DNA from: Bacteroides ovatus
Lineage (GTDB): Bacteria; Bacteroidota; Bacteroidia; Bacteroidales; Bacteroidaceae
Direction: 5' to 3'
Length of the DNA stretch: 64,000 nt
Assembly (NCBI RefSeq): GCF_001314995.1
Contig: NZ_CP012938.1
Span: 2,790,001 to 2,854,000 of the forward strand
Positions 10,278 through 19,826 of this stretch are shown here, one piece after another. The stretch's first letter is position 1. Every line of letters begins with the position of its first letter. The position numbers were made by a program, and so were the translations under genes. The notes under the pieces are model-generated. The model ran no database searches and had not been told where the DNA came from. It saw nothing but the letters and a program-made list of their open reading frames with translations.

Positions 10278-10327
10278 TAAGTAAAATCGCTTATAATTTA
10301 TGTTTATAAGCGATTTTACTTATTATA
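10273..10327. terminator. bidirectional terminator, perfect 24-bp inverted repeat
   Basis: Positions 10273-10296 and 10304-10327 are perfect reverse complements with a 7-base loop. The element lies between the convergent GH106 and dnaE genes and has T-rich stretches on both strands, so it can stop transcription from either side. Confidence 0.88.
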
Positions 10328-10349
10328 AAGAAAATAAATGAACACTTAA

Positions 10350-13300
10350 TCAATTTATATGAAATCCCAGTTCGGGACGTTCCTTTAAATATGTTATTAA
10401 ATCCCGGCCTACTGAAAGTCTAACCGGACGGGAAATCAAATCAACCGACATATGAGTTACATCAGCATCATCTGTCACCTTGAAGTATAGTTCCGTATTT
10501 CCCGGATGTTCCTTCGTCAGAGTAGCAAGTTCAGTGACCAAAGCCGAATTCAAGACAGACAGGGGAATGACGATTGTGATCTTCTGCACCAGTTCTTCTT
10601 TCACGTCGGGAAGAAGTTCCATAGAGGTGATTTTCACTTCCAGTTCATCCTGCCGCCATTGCTTGGCCTGACAGCGTGCCTTGATATACAAGAACGTTCC
10701 TTCATTGAGATATCCCTGATAAGTCACCCAGTCGTTTCCCCAGAATGGAATCTCGGTAGAACCGGAATAGTCCTCAATCTTGGCGATACCATACGGATTT
10801 CCGTTCTTGCTGACTCCACGACGAACACTGGTCACAATTCCTCCCATCGTTATTTCACGACCGACAAGGGCAGCTTTATCTTCCAAATCTGCCATACGTG
10901 TATTGCAAACATGTTCCAATACGATAGAGAATTCATCCAACGGGTGAGCGGAAAGATAGATACCAACCAAATCACGCTCACGGTTCAGACGGTCGAGATC
11001 ACTCCAACGTTCTACCCCTTGAGGAATTTCAGGAGTTGCAACATCAATAACGTTTTCACCACCGAACAGAGAATTGACGGCAGCCGCCTTATCTGCCTGA
11101 TAACGGTTACCATAACGCATCAATGTTTCCAGGAAAACTTCTCCCTTAGAGTTTACAGCAAAATATTGTTCCCGTTTCAGTTCCGGGAAACTATCAAATC
11201 CTCCGGCTAATGCCAGACATTCCATATTCTTCTTGTTGCAGGCATTGAGATTGACACGTTGCACAAAATCAAAGATTCCGAGGAAAGGACCATTTTTACG
11301 CCGTTCCTCCATAATGCTTTGTACAGCAGCTTCACCTACACCTTTGACGGCCCCAAGTCCGAAACGAATATCACCGTCATGGTTTACGGTAAACTTCAGG
11401 TTACTCTCATTTACATCTGGTCCCAGTGTCTGAATACCCATTGCCTTACATTCGTCCATAAGTTTCGTGATATCGGTAATGTTCGACAAACTTCGGCTCA
11501 TGACAGCTGCCATATATTCAGGAGGGTAATTGGCTTTCAGATAGGCTGTTTGGTAAGCCACCCACGAATAACAAGTAGCATGTGATTTATTGAAAGCATA
11601 AGACGCGAATTTTTCCCAGTCTGTCCAAATCTTCTCAAGCACTTTCGGGTCATGTCCATTCTTTCGTCCGCCTTCAACAAATTTAGGTTTCATGTGATCC
11701 AGCTTGTCACGCAACTTCTTACCCATCGCTTTACGAAGGGCATCGGACTCACCACGGGTAAAGTCGGCCAATAAGCGTGACAAAAGCATCACCTGTTCCT
11801 GATAGACCGTAATACCATACGTATCCTTCAAGTATTTCTCCATTATCGGAATATCATACTCAATCGGCTTGCGTCCATGTTTACGATCAATAAAATCAGG
11901 GATATAATCCATCGGTCCCGGACGATAAAGGGCATTCATGGCAATCAAATCTTCGAATGTAGAAGGCTGCAATTCGCGCAGGTACTTCTGCATACCAGCA
12001 GATTCAAACTGGAATGTACCAATCGTACGTCCGTCACTATATAATTTATAAGTAGCCGGATCAGAAATATCTATCGCATCGACATCTACTTCAACATTAC
12101 GACTTAAACGGATATTTTCAACAGCTTCTTTGATGATAGACAAAGTTTTCAGACCGAGGAAGTCCATCTTAATCAACCCAGTATCTTCAATCACCGAGCC
12201 TTCATACTGGGTAACAAGCATCTTTTCGCCCGTTTCCTTATCATCAGCAGTGCTGACAGGTACCCAGTCAGTAATATCATCACGGCAAATAATCGTACCG
12301 CAAGCATGTACACCTGTACCACGCACGTTGCCTTCAAGCATTTTGGCATACTTGATCGTATCCCGCAATAGAGGATCAGATGACGCTTCCGCTGCTTGCA
12401 ATTCGGGAACATAAGCAATGGCATTCGGCAAATTAAGTTTCTTGTCAGGAATCTTGTCAGGAACCAGTTTACACAAACGATCGGATTCTGACAAAGGTAG
12501 CTTTTGTACACGCGCGACATCCTTGATAGCCATCTTTGTCGCCATAGTACCATACGTAATAATATGAGCAACTTTTTCCTGACCATATTTATTTGTCACC
12601 CAACGAAGTACCTCACCACGACCGTCATCATCAAAGTCCACATCAATATCGGGCAAGGAAATACGGTCTGGATTCAAGAAACGTTCAAACAGCAAATCAT
12701 ATTGGATAGGGTCTATCTTCGTAATACCCAAACAATAAGCCACTGCTGAACCTGCTGCCGAACCACGTCCCGGACCTACCGACACACCCAGTTCCTTACG
12801 TGCCGCATTGATAAAGTCCTGTACAATCAAGAAGTATCCGGGGAAACCCATCGTTTTCATGATGTACAATTCGAAGTTCATTCGTTCTTTGACTTCTTCC
12901 GTTAGAGGTTCACCATAAATTCTTTTAGCTCCGTCAAAAGCCAGTTTTGCCAAATAATCTCCTTCAAGTTTTATACGATAAAGTTTATCATAACCACCCA
13001 AGCGTTTAATTTTTGCTTTCGCATCCTCTTCACTTAATACCACATTACCATGTTCATCTTGAGTAAACTCGTCGAACAAGTCTTTTTCTGTAAACTTCGC
13101 CCGATACCCCTCCTCTGTTCCGAAATCTTCGGGAATGGCGAAAGTCGGCATGATAGGTGCATGGTCGATCGAGTAGTATTCTACCTTATCAAGAATCTCC
13201 AGTGTATTGCTCAATGCTTCGGGCACGTCGGCAAAGAGTTCGTTCATCTCTTCGCGTGTCTTCATCCATTCTTGTTTGGTGTAAAGCATACGGGTAGGAT

Positions 13301-14156
13301 CATCCAAATCCTTACCGGTACTCAAACAGATCAAACGGTCGTGCGCTTCCGCATTCTCTTCATCTACAAAGTGAACATCATTCGTACAAATCAGTTTGAC
13401 ATTGAATTTCTTAGCATATTCTATCAAATGTTTGTTCACATTCACCTGCAACGGATAACACTCATGATTGGCACGGGGAACAGTCGCTTTATGGCGTTGT
13501 AACTCCAGATAGTAGTCATCGCCAAACAAATTCTTATACCATTGTATTGCTTCCTCCGCTTCGGCAAATTGCCCGGCAGTAATCCGCTTCGGCACCTCAC
13601 CACCGAGACAGGCTGAACAAATAATAAGTCCTTCGTGATATTTTTCGAGTTCGCTACGGTCAGTACGCGGACGCATATAATAACCGCGCGTCCACGCGTG
13701 CGATACTAATTTAATAAGGTTGTGATAACCTGTTTCATTCTTAGCCAATACGATCAGGTGATAACCACTCTGGTCGGGCTTGCCTTCTTTCAGGTCCATG
13801 GTACGGCGTGCCACATACATTTCACAACCGATGATCGGTTTGAATAGTTTGTTTTCCGCTTCCACGATCTTAGCTTTGCAAGCAGCAATCTCCGCCTCTT
13901 TATCCTCGCACTCTATCGTGCCGGCCTCAATTCCTGCAATTCGCTTCTTCAGGTCCTTGACTTCACCTTTCGGACCGCTGTTCTTCTTATTGACGTAGTT
14001 CGTAAATTCCTTGATACCGAACATATTTCCATGATCGGTCACGGCTATACCCTTCATCCCATTCTTCATGGCTTTATCAACCAGACGAGCTACGCTAGCC
14101 TGACCATCCAACAAAGAATATTGAGTATGGACATGTAAATGAACGAAATCCTGCAT
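10350..14156 (-). CDS. dnaE: DNA polymerase III subunit alpha
   Basis: This 1268-residue protein is the replicative polymerase of the C family and acts in the cytoplasmic replisome. The PHP domain is at the N-terminus (HVHTQYSLLDGQ). The catalytic palm motif PDIDVDFDDDGR lies near residue 500, and GPGRGSAAGS, typical of DnaE1, comes just before it. RPGPMDYIPDFI and a YQEQVM motif follow in the fingers region, then helix-hairpin-helix and OB-fold (GGIVTSVRR) regions. The N-terminal part carries an extra lysine- and glutamate-rich insertion around residues 60-95. The length is about 100 residues above the E. coli protein. It is transcribed away from psd; the intergenic region holds promoters in both directions. 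Confidence 0.97.
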   Translation of the reverse strand: MQDFVHLHVHTQYSLLDGQASVARLVDKAMKNGMKGIAVTDHGNMFGIKEFTNYVNKKNSGPKGEVKDLKKRIAGIEAGTIECEDKEAEIAACKAKIVEAENKLFKPIIGCEMYVARRTMDLKEGKPDQSGYHLIVLAKNETGYHNLIKLVSHAWTRGYYMRPRTDRSELEKYHEGLIICSACLGGEVPKRITAGQFAEAEEAIQWYKNLFGDDYYLELQRHKATVPRANHECYPLQVNVNKHLIEYAKKFNVKLICTNDVHFVDEENAEAHDRLICLSTGKDLDDPTRMLYTKQEWMKTREEMNELFADVPEALSNTLEILDKVEYYSIDHAPIMPTFAIPEDFGTEEGYRAKFTEKDLFDEFTQDEHGNVVLSEEDAKAKIKRLGGYDKLYRIKLEGDYLAKLAFDGAKRIYGEPLTEEVKERMNFELYIMKTMGFPGYFLIVQDFINAARKELGVSVGPGRGSAAGSAVAYCLGITKIDPIQYDLLFERFLNPDRISLPDIDVDFDDDGRGEVLRWVTNKYGQEKVAHIITYGTMATKMAIKDVARVQKLPLSESDRLCKLVPDKIPDKKLNLPNAIAYVPELQAAEASSDPLLRDTIKYAKMLEGNVRGTGVHACGTIICRDDITDWVPVSTADDKETGEKMLVTQYEGSVIEDTGLIKMDFLGLKTLSIIKEAVENIRLSRNVEVDVDAIDISDPATYKLYSDGRTIGTFQFESAGMQKYLRELQPSTFEDLIAMNALYRPGPMDYIPDFIDRKHGRKPIEYDIPIMEKYLKDTYGITVYQEQVMLLSRLLADFTRGESDALRKAMGKKLRDKLDHMKPKFVEGGRKNGHDPKVLEKIWTDWEKFASYAFNKSHATCYSWVAYQTAYLKANYPPEYMAAVMSRSLSNITDITKLMDECKAMGIQTLGPDVNESNLKFTVNHDGDIRFGLGAVKGVGEAAVQSIMEERRKNGPFLGIFDFVQRVNLNACNKKNMECLALAGGFDSFPELKREQYFAVNSKGEVFLETLMRYGNRYQADKAAAVNSLFGGENVIDVATPEIPQGVERWSDLDRLNRERDLVGIYLSAHPLDEFSIVLEHVCNTRMADLEDKAALVGREITMGGIVTSVRRGVSKNGNPYGIAKIEDYSGSTEIPFWGNDWVTYQGYLNEGTFLYIKARCQAKQWRQDELEVKITSMELLPDVKEELVQKITIVIPLSVLNSALVTELATLTKEHPGNTELYFKVTDDADVTHMSVDLISRPVRLSVGRDLITYLKERPELGFHIN

Positions 14157-14209
14157 AATGATAAGTAGTTAATTTGAAGGCATAAAATTACTACCTCCCG
14201 GGTTATAAA

Positions 14210-14217
14210 CAAAAATA
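14210..14217 (-). promoter_or_regulatory. probable dnaE promoter -7 element
   Basis: On the - strand this reads TATTTTTG, matching the Bacteroides -7 consensus TAnnTTTG, 53 bases before the dnaE start. No convincing -33 element was found. Confidence 0.45.
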
Positions 14218-14261
14218 ATCCTCAAAAAGTTATCAACATTCGCATTTCTATGCTCATTTAC

Positions 14262-14292
14262 TTGCTGAATTTTTAAATTAAGTATATTTTTG
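14262..14292 (+). promoter_or_regulatory. probable promoter of the psd-pssA operon
   Basis: A -33 TTG (14262-14264) and a -7 TATTTTTG (14285-14292) are 20 bases apart, as expected for the Bacteroides primary sigma factor. The start codon is 25 bases after the -7 element. Confidence 0.6.
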
Positions 14293-14317
14293 CAGACAAT
14301 ATCATTAAACAGCATTC

Positions 14318-15004
14318 ATGGGCCGACTAAAGAAATTGAAGAAAATACGTATTCACCGCGAAGGAACACATATATTATGGGCTAGCTTCTTGCTATTGCT
14401 ATTGATTAATGCGGCTCTTTATTGGGGGATCGATTGCAAAATACCATTTTATGTGGTAGCAGTAGCGAGTATAGCAGTCTATCTGCTGATGGTGAATTTC
14501 TTTCGATGTCCGATCCGTCTCTTCGGACAGGACACTGAAAAGATTGTCGTAGCACCCGCCGATGGAAAAATCGTCGTTATCGAGGAAGTCGATGAAAACG
14601 AATATTTCCATGACCGCCGGTTAATGATATCCATCTTCATGAGCATTGTGAATGTACATGCCAACTGGTATCCGGTGGACGGTACCATTAAAAAGGTAGC
14701 ACATCATAATGGAAACTTCATGAAAGCATGGCTGCCGAAAGCCAGCACAGAAAACGAACGTTCTACGGTAGTAATCGAAACTCCGGAAGGAGTGGAAGTA
14801 CTCACCCGGCAAATTGCCGGAGCAGTGGCACGCCGTATTGTCACCTACGCTGAAGTAGGAGAAGAATGTTATATTGACGAACACATGGGATTTATCAAAT
14901 TCGGTTCCCGTGTGGATGTGTATTTACCCATTGGCACAGAAGTATGTGTCAGCATGGGACAATTAACGACCGGTAACCAAACGGTTATCGCCAAACTTAA
15001 ATAA
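14318..15004 (+). CDS. psd: phosphatidylserine decarboxylase
   Basis: The 228-residue membrane-associated enzyme converts phosphatidylserine to phosphatidylethanolamine. An N-terminal hydrophobic segment (about 18-55, two helices) anchors it. The pro-enzyme self-cleaves at the Gly196-Ser197 bond in [11 protein letters not shown], leaving a pyruvoyl group on Ser197. [15 protein letters not shown] contains the conserved histidine region. The short length and FGS site fit the compact type of decarboxylase common in Bacteroidetes. The next gene, 10 bases downstream, makes its substrate, so the two form a phospholipid operon. Confidence 0.95.
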   Translation: MGRLKKLKKIRIHREGTHILWASFLLLLLINAALYWGIDCKIPFYVVAVASIAVYLLMVNFFRCPIRLFGQDTEKIVVAPADGKIVVIEEVDENEYFHDRRLMISIFMSIVNVHANWYPVDGTIKKVAHHNGNFMKAWLPKASTENERSTVVIETPEGVEVLTRQIAGAVARRIVTYAEVGEECYIDEHMGFIKFGSRVDVYLPIGTEVCVSMGQLTTGNQTVIAKLK

Positions 15005-15014
15005 TTCTGTCACA

Positions 15015-15722
15015 ATGACAAACGTTATTAAAAACAGTATTCCGAATACCGTAACCTGCCTGAACCTTTTCTCCGGTTGTATTGCCTGCGTCATGGCTTT
15101 TGAAGCCAACTATGAGCTGGCACTACTTTTCATTGCTTTAAGTTCCATTTTCGACTTCTTCGACGGATTGTTGGCTCGTATGCTCAATGCACATTCCATT
15201 ATCGGAAAAGACTTGGACTCATTGGCAGATGATGTCAGTTTTGGAGTTGCTCCTTCACTGATCGTATTCTCTCTGTTCAAAGAAATGTATTATCCGGCAA
15301 GTATGGAGTTCATCGCTCCTTACCTACCCTATTTAGCATTCTTGATTTCTGTTTTTTCAGCATTGCGCCTGGCTAAATTCAATAATGACACGCGACAGAC
15401 CAGTTCTTTTGTGGGACTTCCGGTTCCCGCCAACGCTCTGTTCTGGGGTTCTTTAGTGGCGGGTGCACATGACTTCCTGATATCAGACAACTGCCATCCT
15501 GTCTACCTTCTTATACTTGTCTGTCTGTTTTCCGGACTGCTGGTATCAGAAATACCGATGTTTTCGCTGAAATTTAAAAATCTGTCATGGAATGACAACA
15601 AAATCAGTTTTATATTCCTGATTATCTGCATTCCTCTTCTTATATTTCTTGGAATCAGTAGCTTTGCCGCCATCATTGTATGGTATATTTTACTTTCACT
15701 TTTTACAAGAAAAAGTAAATAA
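15015..15722 (+). CDS. pssA: CDP-diacylglycerol--serine O-phosphatidyltransferase
   Basis: The 235-residue integral membrane enzyme makes phosphatidylserine from CDP-diacylglycerol and serine. The CDP-alcohol phosphotransferase signature is complete: D47, D50-G51, A54-R55, G64, D68 and D72. The aspartates bind the metal ions and catalyse the transfer. Several hydrophobic helices follow. It sits directly after psd, which decarboxylates its product. Confidence 0.95.
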   Translation: MTNVIKNSIPNTVTCLNLFSGCIACVMAFEANYELALLFIALSSIFDFFDGLLARMLNAHSIIGKDLDSLADDVSFGVAPSLIVFSLFKEMYYPASMEFIAPYLPYLAFLISVFSALRLAKFNNDTRQTSSFVGLPVPANALFWGSLVAGAHDFLISDNCHPVYLLILVCLFSGLLVSEIPMFSLKFKNLSWNDNKISFIFLIICIPLLIFLGISSFAAIIVWYILLSLFTRKSK

Positions 15723-15789
15723 ACAATCTCTTGGCACGTTTGTTGTACTATGAGTTTTATCGAAGTAACAACATAAAAATCATAGCCCG

Positions 15790-16080
15790 ATGCATATACT
15801 TTTATTCATACTCATTTTTATTATTGCCATTTTCGTATTTGGCCTTTCTATTATCGGCTTCATACTAAGAACGATTTTCGGATTAGGACGTGGTTCTTCT
15901 TCATCACGCCCGAAACAAACGGAATCGGGACGTACAAGCCAACAGGACTATAGCCAAAGAGATCGCCGTTCAAATGATGATGAAGAGGAAATATATTCCG
16001 AGAATGTTCCGGAGAAAAGACATAAAAAAATATTCACCCAGGACGATGGTGAATATGTAGATTTTGAGGAAATCAAATAA
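15790..16080 (+). CDS. small membrane-anchored protein (DUF4834-like)
   Basis: This 96-residue protein has one long hydrophobic helix at the N-terminus (about residues 3-28), then a Gly/Ser/Arg linker and a charged, probably disordered tail rich in Asp, Glu and Lys. The composition and its position after pssA match what I remember as DUF4834. No enzymatic motif is present and the function is unknown. It may be expressed with pssA, 67 bases upstream. Confidence 0.7.
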   Translation: MHILLFILIFIIAIFVFGLSIIGFILRTIFGLGRGSSSSRPKQTESGRTSQQDYSQRDRRSNDDEEEIYSENVPEKRHKKIFTQDDGEYVDFEEIK

Positions 16081-16101
16081 AACAGGATACTGCTTTTATT
16101 T
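16075..16101. terminator. probable bidirectional terminator between convergent genes
   Basis: An imperfect stem (16075-16085 with 16090-16101, one bulged base) is flanked by A-rich and T-rich tracts. It overlaps the last codons of the DUF4834-like gene and the end of tadA. Confidence 0.5.
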
Positions 16102-16533
16102 TCGTTTCGCAGCAAAGAACTCTTTCATTAATGTAGCGCATTCGTCAGCCATTACCCCTTTTACAACCACCGTTTTAGGATGTAGAGCCGAACCGGCATA
16201 TTTCTGATAGCCGCGTTTTTCATCTTCAGCGCCAAATACAAGTTTACCAGTCTGTGCCCAAGCAATAGCTCCGGCACACATTACGCAAGGTTCAACCGTG
16301 ACATACAGGGTACATTCGTTCAAGTACTTGCCACCAAGCACATTGGCAGCAGCTGTAATAGCCTGCATCTCGGCATGAGCCGTTACATCATTCAATGTTT
16401 CTGTGAGATTATGGGCACGTGCGATAATCCGCTCCTTACAAACCACGACAGCTCCAACGGGAACTTCCCCCCGCTCGGCAGCCTTTCCTGCCTCTATCAA
16501 AGCTTGTTTCATGAAGTAAATATCGTCCAGCAT
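16096..16533 (-). CDS. tadA: tRNA-specific adenosine deaminase
   Basis: The 145-residue cytidine-deaminase-fold enzyme converts adenosine 34 of tRNA-Arg(ACG) to inosine. The zinc site is intact: H53-A54-E55 (His ligand, Glu proton shuttle) and P82-C83-V84-M85-C86 (two Cys ligands). EVPVGAVVV near residue 23 is typical of TadA. A guanine-deaminase-like role is less likely given the length. It converges with the DUF4834-like gene. Confidence 0.9.
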   Translation of the reverse strand: MLDDIYFMKQALIEAGKAAERGEVPVGAVVVCKERIIARAHNLTETLNDVTAHAEMQAITAAANVLGGKYLNECTLYVTVEPCVMCAGAIAWAQTGKLVFGAEDEKRGYQKYAGSALHPKTVVVKGVMADECATLMKEFFAAKRK

Positions 16534-16573
16534 TCCACCCTTTAATTTTGAATCTATTATTTTTATTATCCCC

Positions 16574-16807
16574 CTATCGTCTCATGTCGTGTTCACCAAA
16601 AAGGGTTGGATAATCTTCTTCCATATTCTTATGAATAAACATGAGAATCGTTTCACGAAGCCAACGTGACTTGTTCGTTATCTTATATTTCTCAAGATAA
16701 CGATCTACAATCAGCTGTTCTTCGTCGCTCAATAAAATGCTCATCCGTCGTTCCCTTTTGGTACACTCGACATGCATTTTCAGGCACTTCTTACTCCTTT
16801 TTCTCAT
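16574..16807 (-). CDS. small ribbon-helix-helix-like protein
   Basis: The 77-residue basic protein has a segment MSILLSDEEQLIVDRYLEKY followed by a second helix ending in RETILMFIHK. This strand-helix-helix pattern is that of ribbon-helix-helix DNA-binding proteins. An internal Met just before MSILL could be the true start. The target is unknown. It is 40 bases upstream of tadA on the same strand and may be expressed with it; the divergent neighbour is the YraN gene. Confidence 0.55.
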   Translation of the reverse strand: MRKRSKKCLKMHVECTKRERRMSILLSDEEQLIVDRYLEKYKITNKSRWLRETILMFIHKNMEEDYPTLFGEHDMRR

Positions 16808-16815
16808 ATCTTCTG

Positions 16816-16823
16816 CAAAATTA
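16816..16823 (-). promoter_or_regulatory. possible -7 element for the ribbon-helix-helix gene
   Basis: The - strand reads TAATTTTG, which fits TAnnTTTG, with a TTTG 18 bases further upstream. It lies only 8 bases before the annotated start, so the real start may be an internal Met. Confidence 0.35.
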
Positions 16824-16874
16824 CTTTTACTTCTGTAAATACAAAGAATAAAAGCAGTAAATTTGCAAAAAAAG

Positions 16875-17240
16875 ATGGCTAAACATAATGATTTAGGAAA
16901 AGCCGGAGAAAATGCCGCCGTAGCTTATCTTGAACAGAAGGGGTATCTCATCCGTGACCGGAACTGGAGAAAAGGACATTTCGAACTGGACATTGTAGCA
17001 GCAAAGGATAATGAACTGATTGTAGTAGAAGTGAAAACTCGCAGTAATACCCTATTTGCAGAGCCGGAAGATGCTGTTGATTTACCTAAAATAAGACGTA
17101 CGGTACGCGCAGCGGATACCTATATCAGATTGTTTCAGATTGACTCTCCTGTACGCTTTGATATCATTACTGTAGTAGGCAACGACGGGCATTTCAAGGT
17201 TGAACACATAGAGGAAGCGTTTTATCCTCCTTTATATTAA
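16875..17240 (+). CDS. YraN/UPF0102 family protein, nuclease-like fold
   Basis: The 122-residue protein has the family signature LGKAGENAAVAYLEQKGY, then FELDIVAAKDNELIVVEVKTR. The D and E-x-K residues are those of the restriction-endonuclease-like fold seen in Holliday-junction resolvases. Actual nuclease activity of the family is not well established. I chose ATG 16875 over an in-frame TTG four codons upstream. The upstream gene is divergent. Confidence 0.88.
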   Translation: MAKHNDLGKAGENAAVAYLEQKGYLIRDRNWRKGHFELDIVAAKDNELIVVEVKTRSNTLFAEPEDAVDLPKIRRTVRAADTYIRLFQIDSPVRFDIITVVGNDGHFKVEHIEEAFYPPLY

Positions 17241-17354
17241 AGAATGCTTTGGCTTTACATATTCATCATTATAAGAGCCGTGAAATGCGTGCAATCTGCG
17301 CTTAAAATTATGATATAACCAATTATGAAAACATACTATAATTATTAATTCATT

Positions 17355-17711
17355 ATGAATGTAGAAACTATCAGAGAATACTGCTTAAGCAAGAGAGGAG
17401 TCACCGAATCTTTCCCTTTCGATGATGTATCACTGGTTATAAAGGTAATGAACAAGATGTTTGCTCTCATTGACCTGGAAGAAGCTAATCACATCGCACT
17501 AAAATGTGATCCGGAAAAAGCAATCGAATTGCGTGAACATTATTCGGGAATTGAAGGGGCTTATCATTTTAATAAAAAGTACTGGAATAGTGTCCGCTTT
17601 GACAGTGACGTAGATGATAAATTGATGAAAGAGCTTATTGACCACTCTTATGATGAGGTAATCAAAAAATTTACTAAAAAGTTACGCGCAGAATATGATG
17701 CCCTCCCTTGA
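17355..17711 (+). CDS. MmcQ/YjbR family DNA-binding-like protein
   Basis: The 118-residue protein matches the MmcQ/YjbR family: EYCLSKRGVTESFPFDD at the N-terminus, a KMFAL strand, and an HFNKKYWNSVRFD segment. The fold is a double-wing motif resembling DNA-binding domains; the cellular role is unknown. Its last 17 bases overlap the birA gene in another frame, so the two are translationally linked. Confidence 0.85.
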   Translation: MNVETIREYCLSKRGVTESFPFDDVSLVIKVMNKMFALIDLEEANHIALKCDPEKAIELREHYSGIEGAYHFNKKYWNSVRFDSDVDDKLMKELIDHSYDEVIKKFTKKLRAEYDALP

Positions 17712-18453
17712 TACATTCCCGGTTCCATTGATTCATATCAACGAGACGAACTCTACCAACAATTATCTGCAATCTCTCTGTTCTGAACAGAAAGTGGAGG
17801 AACTAACTGTCATTGTCGCCGATTTTCAAACTTCCGGTCGGGGACAGCGTGGAAATTCGTGGGAATCAGATCCTGGCAAGAATCTTCTTTTCAGCACCGT
17901 TATCTTCCCCGAGTTTTTGGAAGCACGACGTCAGTTTCTTATTTCACAGATTATATCTTTAGCTATTAAAGAAGAATTGGATACTTATACCTCCGATATT
18001 TCTATCAAATGGCCGAATGATATTTATTGGAAAGAAAAGAAAATATGTGGGATGTTGATAGAAAACGATCTGATGGGGCGGAACATCAATCAAAGTATTG
18101 CAGGCATCGGAATTAATATTAATCAGGAGATATTTCACAGTTCTGCTCCTAACCCCGTTTCACTACTACAAATCACAGGAGAAGAGCATGATCTATTCAA
18201 AATACTGAAAAATATCATGCTGCGTATCCAATCTTATTATAGCTTGCTCAAAAAAGGTGATACAACATCAATAGCCTGTCAATATGGAGAATCTCTTTTC
18301 AGAAGGGAAGGAATGCATCAATATAAAGATGCTAATGGAGAATTTCTTGCACGAATCGTTTGTGTAGAACCTGAAGGAAGATTAATATTAGAAGATGAGA
18401 AGCTGACTAAAAGAGGGTACATGTTTAAGGAAGTAGAATATTTACTGAAATAA
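17695..18453 (+). CDS. birA: biotin--[acetyl-CoA-carboxylase] ligase
   Basis: The 252-residue cytoplasmic enzyme attaches biotin to the carrier protein of acetyl-CoA carboxylase through biotinyl-AMP. The biotinyl-AMP loop appears as SGRGQRGNSWES and the substrate region as SIKWPNDIYWKEKKICG. There is no N-terminal helix-turn-helix, so this is the group I form that does not repress transcription. Two ATG codons in a row allow a start at 17695 or 17698; both overlap the MmcQ/YjbR gene. Confidence 0.93.
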   Translation: MMPSLDTFPVPLIHINETNSTNNYLQSLCSEQKVEELTVIVADFQTSGRGQRGNSWESDPGKNLLFSTVIFPEFLEARRQFLISQIISLAIKEELDTYTSDISIKWPNDIYWKEKKICGMLIENDLMGRNINQSIAGIGININQEIFHSSAPNPVSLLQITGEEHDLFKILKNIMLRIQSYYSLLKKGDTTSIACQYGESLFRREGMHQYKDANGEFLARIVCVEPEGRLILEDEKLTKRGYMFKEVEYLLK

Positions 18454-18519
18454 GCTATTCTATTTCAGATCAAAACATTATCTTTGAAACATGCGTTTTT
18501 ATATAAAACTCTTTCATTT

Positions 18520-19809
18520 ATGAAAACAAAATTAATTTTCCTCCTTCCATTGTTATGGATATTAATAGGATGCGATGATTCAGATTCTGCAACATTGAAT
18601 ATATCAGAATCGAAGTTTGATAACATCAGCGCAAGCGGTGAATCATTAACGATAGATATTACTTGTAGTTCCTCATGGACTGTTACAAGTAATAAACAAT
18701 GGTGCATTCCCAATACACAAAAAGGAGAAAACGATGGAAAGTTAATCTTATCTATTAATGCAAATCTGGAATCCAATTCCAGAACAGCAACTGTCACTAT
18801 CATAAGTCATAAGGTTAGCAAAACTGTTCAAATCATTCAAAATGGCTCTACCAATACGGCTGAAGAATACCATTATGAACTCCCTGTAATCTTTCATGTA
18901 TTGTATGAAGATGAGAATTCTCTACAAAAAGTAAATTCAAGCCGTTTATCCCATATACTAGACAAAGTGAACAGTCTGTATAAAAGCAAGAATAACAGTG
19001 TAGACATGAATCTTACTTTTACATTGGCAACAACAGATAAAAATGGAGAAACATTACCCAATCCTGGCGTAGAATATATCCAATGGTCAGAGTCATACCC
19101 TATCGATTGTGAAGCTTTTATGAAGGATAATTCGGGAAAATATGTAAAATACTTATGGGATCCGAACTCATATATCAACATTATGGTTTATAATTTTACA
19201 ACTGAACCGAATTCAAATTCAGTAACATTAGGTATCTCTCATATTCCTTTTTCTACTACAGGCAAGCATTATTTAGAAGGGCTTGGTGAAACAGACTACT
19301 CTCATCTAACATTAGCAAATTTACAATTCCCACTATGTGTCTCCATTAATAGCCTATATATTAATGAAGAGTCTACTCCAACAGAATATAGTACAGCAGA
19401 CATTGTTGTCACGCTAGCTCATGAATTAGGACATTACCTGGGACTACATCATGTCTTTGCCGAAACCGATAATGGCACGTGTGAAGATACGGATTATTGC
19501 AAAGATACCAAAAGCTATAATAAACAAGAGTATGATAGCAATTGTGATTACATATATGAGAATGAGAGAGAAAAATACACATTTAAAAATTTGGTAAAAC
19601 GAACAGGATGTGATGGTATAGAGTTTATCTCTTATAATATCATGGATTATGCTATTAGTTATTCAAACCAATTCACTCAAAATCAACGTGAACGTATCAG
19701 ACATGTCTTATCCTATAGTCCTCTGATACCCGGACCGAAGAAAGGAGACATTGATACCCGAGCGCTTAATGAAGGACCTTTGGATTTACCAATACGCACT
19801 ATAAAATAA
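18520..19809 (+). CDS. zinc metalloprotease lipoprotein with BACON domain (metzincin, BF0631-like)
   Basis: This 429-residue protein has a lipoprotein signal ending LIGC (Cys18) followed by acidic residues, suggesting display on the outer surface. A BACON-type Ig domain (about 30-110; SSSWTVTSNKQWCIP) precedes the protease domain. The extended zinc motif HELGHYLGLHH is complete: H301, E302, H305, G308 and H311. A Met-turn (YNIMDYA) follows, so this is a metzincin, close to M43/cytophagalysin. The start is ATG 18520; a TTG 12 codons upstream would spoil the signal peptide. I recall a family defined by B. fragilis BF0631 with this architecture. The substrate is unknown. Confidence 0.85.
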   Translation: MKTKLIFLLPLLWILIGCDDSDSATLNISESKFDNISASGESLTIDITCSSSWTVTSNKQWCIPNTQKGENDGKLILSINANLESNSRTATVTIISHKVSKTVQIIQNGSTNTAEEYHYELPVIFHVLYEDENSLQKVNSSRLSHILDKVNSLYKSKNNSVDMNLTFTLATTDKNGETLPNPGVEYIQWSESYPIDCEAFMKDNSGKYVKYLWDPNSYINIMVYNFTTEPNSNSVTLGISHIPFSTTGKHYLEGLGETDYSHLTLANLQFPLCVSINSLYINEESTPTEYSTADIVVTLAHELGHYLGLHHVFAETDNGTCEDTDYCKDTKSYNKQEYDSNCDYIYENEREKYTFKNLVKRTGCDGIEFISYNIMDYAISYSNQFTQNQRERIRHVLSYSPLIPGPKKGDIDTRALNEGPLDLPIRTIK

Positions 19810-19826
19810 CAAATTGAATATAATTG

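Noticed and set aside
10506..11210. A 234-residue open frame on the + strand opposite dnaE
   Set aside because: It lies wholly inside the well-conserved dnaE coding sequence and has no recognisable domain; it is a shadow frame.
16858..16865. TAAATTTG as promoter of the YraN gene
   Set aside because: It matches the -7 consensus but lies only nine bases from the start codon, leaving almost no leader; not listed as a feature.
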